From Bacteroidota bacterium (GTDB taxonomy: Bacteria > Bacteroidota > Ignavibacteria > Kapaibacteriales > Kapaibacteriaceae): a stretch of 7,115 nucleotides of DNA. Of the stretch, positions 1 through 5,802 are shown in pieces. A model generated the notes under the pieces. It saw only the letters and a program-made list of their open reading frames with translations, had not been told where the DNA came from and did no database searches. Position 1 is the first letter of the stretch, and every line of letters starts with the position of its first letter. The stretch lies in contig DNLG01000156.1 of NCBI GenBank assembly GCA_003488525.1, positions 20,318-27,432 of the forward strand. The letters run 5' to 3'. The translations under genes were made by a program, and so were the position numbers.

Positions 1-3000
1 GATCGTTCCCGGTGATGCGTCGTGCGCAACGCCGACGACCGGCATCACCGTAGTGAACACGGAGTATGCGCCGGTAGTCCGCGTGCTGTCCGCAGCAATG
101 CCAATGGCCCTCCAGAAGTACCGTGTGCCATCCATGAGCCCTGCATACGGAACGATTCCGTCGTCGGATCCAAAGGTCGACAGAACGGGACGGAATGACT
201 CATCCCAGCCCAGTTCCACTTCATAGCGAGCATATCGATCGGACGTTGTAAAGCGCCATTCGCCGCTCGTGGGAACATCTTCGGCGTCCATCCCCGGAAA
301 GACCGGCAGCAGACCGATAGCGCTCGGCTCGGACCTGGTGATGAACCGAGCCGTATCCGACCACTGTCCGCTTACACGGTCATTGATGGCCATCACACGC
401 CAGTCATAACTGGTTGACGGCGCAAAGCCTGATGCGACGTGCTTAAGGCCATCGACGATGGTGTCGACCACAGCAGTGGCCGAACTTTGCCGGTCGAACA
501 CCTGCAGTCGATAGCGAAGTGCATCCTGCACAGACGACCATGTGAAGACGGTCTCAGCCGTTCCGTACGGATGATCATTGCCCTTCGGTGCAAGAGGGAT
601 CGAGCGACCGAGAGGATTGTCGTACACAAGCGTGAATTCAAAGCGATCCGATAGTGGGCCGTTTCCATATCGGCCGATGGCGCGGCATTGCCAGAGCATT
701 GGGGTGTTACGGGGCAGACTGTTGACGCGAACCCACGTCGAGACCACCGTATCACGGTAGATAATGGAAGAGTCCTTGGCAGATCGCACCGACATGGCAT
801 AGCGGAGTGCTCCCGGCACGGCTTCCCACTCAAACAGTGTCGACGGTGCAAATGGAAGCGCCGCGTCGTTGGCAGGTTTGCGAAGCGATACCCGGTCGGG
901 CGCGGTAACGAGAAAGATCTTTGCTGTTGCGCGTCCGAGAGTGTTGCCGTTAACGCCACGCACGACCCATGTATAGCGGGTGTTCGGCGCCAGGCGTGTT
1001 CCCACGTTGAACGTATCGGCGGTCGTGGTGATATCTACGATCGGCTGCTCCAGGGCAACGTCGCTGATAGTCAGGCGGTAGCTGCTAGCCCCCTGCGCAC
1101 GCGTCCAGCGGAAGACATGACCAGGCTGAATCGCCACGGTGTCCTTGCCAACGAGAACAGGGGAGAGGGCTGAGCAGAGTCCGATCTGCGTTGTGAACGA
1201 GAAGGGGGCTGACCACGGCCCCGGACCCTTAGTGTGCACTTTGCGGACGCGCCAGAAGAACGTCGTGGCATTGGCAAGAGCCGGCAGGGTGGTGTCAACC
1301 CGCCGGGTCGTGAGCGTCAGTAGCGGCTTTATGAAATCGGCATTGGTAGCTACCTGCAACTCATACGAATCAGCAAGTGCAGCCACCTTCCAGGCGAGCT
1401 TCGGCGTGGCCGAGACTTCCACGGCGTTATTTGCAGGGGACACGGGGGTGGGATCAAAGCAGTCCTTGTAGGCAAGCATGAACTCGCCCTGCAGAAGCAT
1501 CGGCAGAACGATCACCCTTTGGTTCGGCACATAGCCCCCTTCGAGAGGGGCAAATCCTGCCTGACCTTCCAGGGGGCGATACAACAGGCGGATCTGATCC
1601 GGATCCTCAACGTTGTCCATTGAGCCCACGTCAAAGGTCATCTGACCCGTCAGTGATTGCGCATCTTCGAATCTGACCACCCAGCGCATGGGAAGCGTTC
1701 CGCAGTGAGGATTACCAACGAACGTGATGAGTTTCGGAGCGTAGGAATGACGCTCGACGATCACTCCGGTGGGTTTGGCCACACGTTTGAAACTCATGCT
1801 AACGAATGACGTGCTGTCGGCATCTGAGAAGCGTACATCAGTAGGCGCACTTACCTGCTTATAGCTACCGTACATGCCCATGGTGGTCTTCAGCACGCGA
1901 TACGAGGCAAGTGCGGCCCCCGTGTTGTCGTTGACTTCGGCAACGACCTGTCCGGCTCGACTTACTTCCTGACTGACAAGGGGAGAGACGGCCGGCTCGG
2001 TGATCAGACCATAGCCGATAAGAACATTGCCGTTCACAAGTTCCTGAACGCTGCCCATGGAAGCCGAAAACACCCGTGGCACGGGGATATAGTCCCAGAC
2101 CTTAGTGGCTTTGCGTCCCGGGATGTCCAGCTCATACTCCACCACGCGAGAGGTTCGAGGTGCGGGTTTCAGGTTGCCATTGTCGAACATCATCAGCGTG
2201 CCGCGTGAGGTGATGAAGGCGGTATGCTGATGCGAGAACCCCTTGAAACCGGGAATGGAATCGCCAATGATCGTGAACTGATTGCCGATCGATTTCGCGC
2301 CACCGAAGCGCCAGAGCACGCTGCCGGTGCTGCGGCTGACGCAGATCACCTCGTCGAGATGTCGGCACGAAATGATCAGGTCGCCATTTGCATCCCGGTT
2401 TATCGAATTGACATGGATGTAATCGATCTTCTGTTGCAGACGATCGACGTCTTCAGTGGCATCACTCACCGGGATGTGATCGAGCGACTTCCATTCAAAG
2501 AGCACAGCACCGTCGAGCGTGCGTTCCTGGATCACGGCTCCGCGGACAACTGCGTCTGATCGGCCGCCCGTGACTTCTTTGGACATGTCAACCACTCGGT
2601 CGTCATGCCCAAGGATGATATAAGTTGAATCGGTCCACATTTTGCCTTCGTGGAAATCCACAGGGTAGCTACCGCTGAGTCGAAGGGTGTCCGTTGCAGC
2701 AAGGCTACTGTTGCGGCGAATGAACTGTCGGGTCGTCCCGATCGCTACGAAGTGCGTCAGCGAAGTGTCACCGTAGGCCTGCAGCGTCGAGATGATTCCG
2801 GAATAGGTCCGTCGCAACCGGCTGCCAGTATGATCGACAAAGGCCAGCGAATCGTAGGCGTCGGGGGCGATCAGCAGATACCCGGGGGCGGCGAACCCTA
2901 GGCGATCAACACGGAGGTCGCGAAAGCTCTGCTGCGCAGGGGATGTACCCCATAGAGCAAGCATCCCGATCGCAGGTATCAGGACGTTCCGAAAGAGACG

Positions 3001-3012
3001 TGTGAAAAACAT
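1..3012 (-). CDS. Secreted arylsulfate sulfotransferase-like protein with Fn3-like repeats (gene A; 3' end outside window)
   Basis: The frame is open without a stop from the ATG at 3012-3010 to base 1, giving 1004 residues with the C-terminus missing. An in-frame stop lies 30-odd bases upstream, so this ATG is the first available. Residues 1-26 form a signal peptide (basic MFFTRLFRN, hydrophobic VLIPAIGMLALWG, probable cut SPA|QQ). Residues about 30-390 match the ASST propeller family, which transfers sulfate between phenols without PAPS. DFHEG (H121), DYIHVNSI (H200), SCRH (R217) and HQHTAF (H263) correspond, by my recollection of the family, to the four catalytic residues of E. coli AssT. 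An unnamed beta-rich domain follows (about 396-513). Five Fn3-like repeats then run at about 521-608, 614-702, 705-795, 805-893 and 898-988, with recurring FFWRV / YTWVV / YDWRV strands. It is a divergent paralogue of the plus-strand gene starting at 3048. Family assignment is fairly sure; the substrate is unknown. Confidence 0.86.
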   Translation of the reverse strand, partial: MFFTRLFRNVLIPAIGMLALWGTSPAQQSFRDLRVDRLGFAAPGYLLIAPDAYDSLAFVDHTGSRLRRTYSGIISTLQAYGDTSLTHFVAIGTTRQFIRRNSSLAATDTLRLSGSYPVDFHEGKMWTDSTYIILGHDDRVVDMSKEVTGGRSDAVVRGAVIQERTLDGAVLFEWKSLDHIPVSDATEDVDRLQQKIDYIHVNSINRDANGDLIISCRHLDEVICVSRSTGSVLWRFGGAKSIGNQFTIIGDSIPGFKGFSHQHTAFITSRGTLMMFDNGNLKPAPRTSRVVEYELDIPGRKATKVWDYIPVPRVFSASMGSVQELVNGNVLIGYGLITEPAVSPLVSQEVSRAGQVVAEVNDNTGAALASYRVLKTTMGMYGSYKQVSAPTDVRFSDADSTSFVSMSFKRVAKPTGVIVERHSYAPKLITFVGNPHCGTLPMRWVVRFEDAQSLTGQMTFDVGSMDNVEDPDQIRLLYRPLEGQAGFAPLEGGYVPNQRVIVLPMLLQGEFMLAYKDCFDPTPVSPANNAVEVSATPKLAWKVAALADSYELQVATNADFIKPLLTLTTRRVDTTLPALANATTFFWRVRKVHTKGPGPWSAPFSFTTQIGLCSALSPVLVGKDTVAIQPGHVFRWTRAQGASSYRLTISDVALEQPIVDITTTADTFNVGTRLAPNTRYTWVVRGVNGNTLGRATAKIFLVTAPDRVSLRKPANDAALPFAPSTLFEWEAVPGALRYAMSVRSAKDSSIIYRDTVVSTWVRVNSLPRNTPMLWQCRAIGRYGNGPLSDRFEFTLVYDNPLGRSIPLAPKGNDHPYGTAETVFTWSSVQDALRYRLQVFDRQSSATAVVDTIVDGLKHVASGFAPSTSYDWRVMAINDRVSGQWSDTARFITRSEPSAIGLLPVFPGMDAEDVPTSGEWRFTTSDRYARYEVELGWDESFRPVLSTFGSDDGIVPYAGLMDGTRYFWRAIGIAADSTRTTGAYSVFTTVMPVVGVAHDASPGTI
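49..1452 (-). repeat. Five Fn3-like domain repeats in gene A
   Basis: Residues 521-988 of gene A hold five tandem modules of about 90 residues. Each starts near a proline-rich turn (PTPVSPANN, VSLRKPAND, SIPLAPKGN), carries a W in the second strand (KLAWKVAALADSYELQ, VFRWTRAQGASSYRL, TVFTWSSVQDALRYRLQ) and ends with an aromatic-W-R-V strand followed by S.PFSF / DTARF-type strands. This is the pattern of fibronectin-III-like spacer modules in secreted bacterial proteins. They are diverged at protein level, and I see no near-identical DNA repeats between them. Their likely role is to hold the propeller away from the anchor; this is inference. Confidence 0.75.
2180..2199. repeat. Left arm of 20-base inverted repeat shared by the paralogues
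   Basis: Read on the minus strand, these 20 bases are identical to plus-strand 3912-3931. They encode the conserved TLMMFDN strand of the propeller in both genes. Because the genes are divergent, the identity forms an inverted repeat about 1.7 kb apart. A second pair, 2219-2241 and 3870-3892, matches at 22 of 23 bases over the HQHTA catalytic motif. Both are best explained by protein conservation after duplication. Confidence 0.7.
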
Positions 3013-3024
3013 TGGCAGAAAGAA

Positions 3025-3029
3025 CTCCC
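3025..3029 (-). promoter_or_regulatory. Possible ribosome binding site of gene A
   Basis: On the minus strand the sequence GGGAG lies 12 bases upstream of the ATG at 3012. The core fits a Shine-Dalgarno site but the spacing is on the long side, so it may be weak. It lies within a few bases of the opposite-strand site for the neighbouring gene. Confidence 0.4.
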
Positions 3030-3032
3030 AAT

Positions 3033-3040
3033 GGGGTGAT
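3033..3040 (+). promoter_or_regulatory. Ribosome binding site of gene B that decides its start
   Basis: GGGGTGAT closely resembles the GGAGGTGAT complement of the 16S rRNA tail and ends 7 bases before the ATG at 3048. Neither the TTG at 3012 nor the ATG at 3087 has such a site in front, so this motif is the main reason for choosing 3048 as the start. Confidence 0.6.
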
Positions 3041-3047
3041 TCGTTTC

Positions 3048-5789
3048 ATGGAACAACGTAAAAACACCGTTGCCGTAGTTTGCGGCATGATCTCGCAGTT
3101 ACCACGTCCGGTGCATTCACTGCTGTGCACATCCTTTGTCCTTTGCGTGCTTTTTGGTGCTCAGAGGGGGCTAGCGCAACCAGTCATGGCCCGGGTGGAC
3201 ATCGACACCTACGGTTTCACGGAACCCGGATACTACATCATCGCACCGCTGCAGCAGGATACGCTGGCGGTTGTTGACGAGTACGCTCGCCCCCTGTTGC
3301 ATAGGCGTGTTGGGCTTCACACGAATGCGGCGGTGTACGGGCAGAAGTATCTCACGCATTTCGGTGGTTCACGTCGAGCTCGATACTTCGTGCGTCGCGA
3401 CTTTTCCTTGCAGCCTATCGACACTTTTGCGGTGAGCGAGCCGGGGCTAACGGACTTTCACGAGGGAAAGGTCTGGACCGACACGTCCATGATGATTTTG
3501 GGTTTTGAGCAGACGCAGATGGACCTGTCGAAGGTCGTTCCCGGCGGACAGACCAATGCCACGGTGATCGTGGGCATCATTGAGGAGCAGACGTTTGATG
3601 GACGTGTGGTCTTCCGATGGAAGTCCACCGATCATGTACCACTTGATCAGGCAACACCTGATATCGATCTGACGCAGAACTACATCGATTACATCCACAT
3701 CAATTCGATATCTCGTCAGCCGAACGGCGACCTGCTTGTCTCATGCCGCCACACCGACCAGGTGCTGTGCATCAACCGCGAGACCGGCGCCGTGCGCTGG
3801 CGCCTTGGTGGAAGCATGGCCAGGGGTAATGACTTTCGATTCCTGAACGACACGACGAATGGATTTGTCGGGTTCTCCCATCAGCATACCGCATTTCGAA
3901 CAGCGCGCGGAACGCTGATGATGTTCGACAACGGCAACCTCAAGCCCGAACCGCAGCGTTCACGTGTGGTGGAATATGAGGTCGACGAAACTGCAATGAC
4001 GGTTCGTGCCGTGCGCTCGATCATTCCCGACAGTGTGGGATTTGTCCGCTCCATGGGCAACGTCGAGGAGCTGCCGGGAGGAAACATCCTTGTCGGCTAC
4101 GGCAATGAGTCGGGCCGCGTGCTTGCACACGAGATCGACCCTGCGGGTCGGATCGTGGCGACGATTCGTAACACGAACAATGCACCGATCGATCCATACC
4201 GAGTGATCAAAGCACGCATTGGCATGACGGCGCACCTTGATACCATCGACGCGGCAGGGCAGTACCGGTTTGCCAACGCCGATAGTGCCACGGGGCTTAC
4301 CATCATTGCTCGCAAGCTGACGTCGCCGGTTGTTGTTTCCGCCGAGCGACATCACACGCCGCCGCCGCAGGTACTATTCGATGGTTCGGCGCCCGAGCAT
4401 GTTCTGCCGATGCGCTGGGTGTTGCGCTACTCTGATGGTGAAGCGCAGGCGACAAGCGAAGGGGAGACATTATTCGACCTTGCCGTGTTGCCGAAGGCAC
4501 CGGCTGGAAGTGTTCGGCTATATGCACGAGACAGCGTCGGAAGAGGGCCGTTCAGCCCCCTGATTGGCGTGTATGATCGCACAGCGAACACGTTTCTGTG
4601 CCCGCGCATCGTAGAGGGCGAGGTGGTCGCTGTTCTTGATTCGCTGAACCCGCCAGAGATGGTGCAACCCACGAGCCAGACGCAGAACCAATCGCCCGAG
4701 GCGGCATCGGTAGTGCTTCGCATGCCAGCCGTGGGGGTCGACGCGGTTGTTTCCGCATGGCCCGAGTCTGAACCCGCGCGCGCCATCACGCGTACCGTGC
4801 GCCGGCGACCTGATGGACTTGCCGTGCTTGTTCTCGAGGACCTCGTTCCCGATAGGATGTATCGTTGGAGTGCCATAAGCATCGGTAGTCAGGGCGCTCA
4901 ATCTGCGCCGATCACCTGGAGCAGCCGAACGCTCCCGGTGGCCGATGAGAGGATTATCACGACGCGCCCCAATGGTGACACGGCAGCATACAACGGGAGT
5001 GTCGAGCTCTACTGGACACCGACAAGGCCGGAAGACAAGACACTGCTTCAGCTCACGACGCCCATAAGGGGTCCGCTGATTGGTATCGATCTGTCAATGA
5101 CCGAGATTGACACCATCGCCCCCTTGCAAGGCATGCTTCGACGCAATGGCCTGCAGACCGGCACATCGTACTTCTGGCGAGTGCTGCAACTTGACGAAAC
5201 CAGTTCCACGAAATGGTCGGCCCTTCAGGGATTCTCCACCCCTGCTGAAGCGGGTCAGGCCCTGATGCCGGTCATGCCTCCGAACGGAACTACGCAGCGG
5301 GCCTCGGCGGCGCGTCTCACCTTTACAACCTCCGATGAGTATCGTGACTATGTGGTGCAGGTACGTCAGCAGCGCAGTGACGGCAGTTATGCTGAAGCAA
5401 TCAGCATTGTGGCTGATCCGGCCGGTGAGGTACTGCTTACCGACCTGCGTGAGGGTTCAGCATACTTCTGGCGGGTGATCGGGACAGGTTCGGATTCCGA
5501 TACCGGCTGCGTTTTTATGTTTCGGGTCGAAGGCGCATCGTCGGCGGCAGACGTCCCTGCAACGGCGAGCACCGTTAGATGTCAGGATGGATTGATTACC
5601 ATTGAGGCCGATGATGTCATCACGGGCGTGTCGGTGGTCGATCTGTCTGGTCGCCTGCGCAGCCTGGATGTCGGCCATGACATCCGCAGCTTGCAACGCC
5701 CCCTGGTGATGTCACTCACCGGATGGATCGGCGTCGTGGTCCGGCTTGCGAACGGTCAAAGCAGCTTCCATCCCGCGATATGCCGATAG
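3048..5789 (+). CDS. Secreted arylsulfate sulfotransferase-like protein with Fn3-like repeats and T9SS-like tail (gene B)
   Basis: The protein has 913 residues. The ATG at 3048 was chosen for its ribosome binding site; a TTG at 3012 and an ATG at 3087 are alternatives, the latter giving a more compact signal peptide. A hydrophobic stretch LLCTSFVLCVLFGA (25-38) with probable cut GLA|QP after residue 43 indicates export. The ASST-type propeller spans about 48-400, with DFHEG (H138), DYIHINSI (H217), SCRH (R234) and HQHTAF (H280) matching the AssT catalytic set. The unnamed beta-rich domain is at about 408-532, three Fn3-like modules at about 534-628, 635-732 and 740-826, and a sorting-like domain at 844-913. 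The family moves sulfate from an aryl sulfate donor to a phenolic acceptor in the periplasm or outside the cell. The gene is a head-to-head paralogue of the minus-strand gene starting at 3012 and converges on the Asp-box gene with 13 bases between stops. Family is fairly sure; substrate and surface attachment are inferred. Confidence 0.87.
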   Translation: MEQRKNTVAVVCGMISQLPRPVHSLLCTSFVLCVLFGAQRGLAQPVMARVDIDTYGFTEPGYYIIAPLQQDTLAVVDEYARPLLHRRVGLHTNAAVYGQKYLTHFGGSRRARYFVRRDFSLQPIDTFAVSEPGLTDFHEGKVWTDTSMMILGFEQTQMDLSKVVPGGQTNATVIVGIIEEQTFDGRVVFRWKSTDHVPLDQATPDIDLTQNYIDYIHINSISRQPNGDLLVSCRHTDQVLCINRETGAVRWRLGGSMARGNDFRFLNDTTNGFVGFSHQHTAFRTARGTLMMFDNGNLKPEPQRSRVVEYEVDETAMTVRAVRSIIPDSVGFVRSMGNVEELPGGNILVGYGNESGRVLAHEIDPAGRIVATIRNTNNAPIDPYRVIKARIGMTAHLDTIDAAGQYRFANADSATGLTIIARKLTSPVVVSAERHHTPPPQVLFDGSAPEHVLPMRWVLRYSDGEAQATSEGETLFDLAVLPKAPAGSVRLYARDSVGRGPFSPLIGVYDRTANTFLCPRIVEGEVVAVLDSLNPPEMVQPTSQTQNQSPEAASVVLRMPAVGVDAVVSAWPESEPARAITRTVRRRPDGLAVLVLEDLVPDRMYRWSAISIGSQGAQSAPITWSSRTLPVADERIITTRPNGDTAAYNGSVELYWTPTRPEDKTLLQLTTPIRGPLIGIDLSMTEIDTIAPLQGMLRRNGLQTGTSYFWRVLQLDETSSTKWSALQGFSTPAEAGQALMPVMPPNGTTQRASAARLTFTTSDEYRDYVVQVRQQRSDGSYAEAISIVADPAGEVLLTDLREGSAYFWRVIGTGSDSDTGCVFMFRVEGASSAADVPATASTVRCQDGLITIEADDVITGVSVVDLSGRLRSLDVGHDIRSLQRPLVMSLTGWIGVVVRLANGQSSFHPAICR
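3912..3931. repeat. Right arm of 20-base inverted repeat shared by the paralogues
   Basis: This is the plus-strand counterpart of 2180-2199, exact over 20 bases and ending at a synonymous difference on each side. It lies in the codons for TLMMFDN of the plus-strand sulfotransferase-like gene. Confidence 0.7.
4647..5525 (+). repeat. Three Fn3-like domain repeats in gene B
   Basis: Three modules of about 90-100 residues precede the sorting-like tail. Their closing strands are LVPDRMYRWSAISI, LQTGTSYFWRVLQL and LREGSAYFWRVIGT, each followed by a short strand such as APITWSSRT or ALQGFST. The last module shares the unusual FTTSDxYxxY strand with the fifth module of the paralogue, so these two appear to be equivalent in position. 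The first module is the most degenerate, which lowers confidence in the count. Confidence 0.65.
5577..5786 (+). other. Divergent T9SS type A-like C-terminal sorting domain of gene B
   Basis: The last 70 residues follow a small-residue linker (GASSAADVPATAST). They contain a strand ending VSVVDLSGRL, which fits the 'yDlsGr' signature of type A sorting domains, and a later GWIGVVVRLANGQ, which fits the 'GvYiv.v..g' strand near the end of such domains. The usual basic ending is replaced by SSFHPAICR, so the match is partial. If real, the protein is carried over the outer membrane by the type IX system and released or fixed at the surface. Confidence 0.5.
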
Positions 5790-5802
5790 ACCATCGAAGA
5801 AA
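5790..5802. other. 13-base convergent gap without terminator
   Basis: The TAG of the plus-strand gene (5787-5789) and the TAG of the minus-strand gene (5805-5803) are separated by 13 bases. The gap holds no hairpin or T-run, so transcription from either side probably reads into the opposite gene or ends by a factor-dependent route. Confidence 0.7.

Larger units (their letters stand above)
3013..3047. promoter_or_regulatory. 35-base divergent spacer between the two sulfotransferase-like genes
   Basis: This is the only non-coding DNA between the two divergent starts (ATG at 3012 on minus, ATG at 3048 on plus). It is too short to hold two promoters, so at least one promoter must lie inside the first codons of the opposite gene. 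I find no convincing sigma-70 boxes and no Bacteroidota-type TAnnTTTG element in or next to it. A small odd-centred dyad (CCCA-A-TGGG, 3027-3035) sits in the middle and overlaps both ribosome binding sites. Which promoter drives which gene cannot be told from the sequence. Confidence 0.55.

Noticed and set aside
393..959. 188-codon minus-strand open frame
   Set aside because: It lies inside the sulfotransferase-like gene A in another frame, is rich in Arg, Ser and Cys without domain pattern, and is a by-product of GC-rich coding DNA.
688..1173. 161-codon plus-strand open frame
   Set aside because: It is antisense to the Fn3 region of gene A, with no recognisable motif and a composition typical of a shadow frame.
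3012..3047. TTG start at 3012 for gene B
   Set aside because: It would overlap the start codon of the divergent gene, has no ribosome binding site, and adds 12 polar residues before an already long signal-peptide n-region.
3076..3082. TAGTTTG as a Bacteroidota-type -7 element
   Set aside because: It is one base short of TAnnTTTG, has no TTG at the right distance, and lies within the coding start of gene B.
3087..3089. ATG at 3087 as start of gene B
   Set aside because: It gives a more standard 30-residue signal peptide, but no Shine-Dalgarno sequence precedes it. It is kept as the main alternative, not the call.
3048..3176. Lipoprotein signal in gene B
   Set aside because: Cysteines occur in the leader, but none is preceded by the small-residue lipobox pattern; the GLA|QP cut fits signal peptidase I.
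4427..4882. 151-codon minus-strand open frame
   Set aside because: It is antisense to gene B, whose own frame has clear Fn3 features across this stretch.
5705..5720. GGTGA...TCACC hairpin near the end of gene B as terminator
   Set aside because: It has only five pairs, is not followed by a T-run, and sits about 70 bases before the stop codon inside coding sequence.
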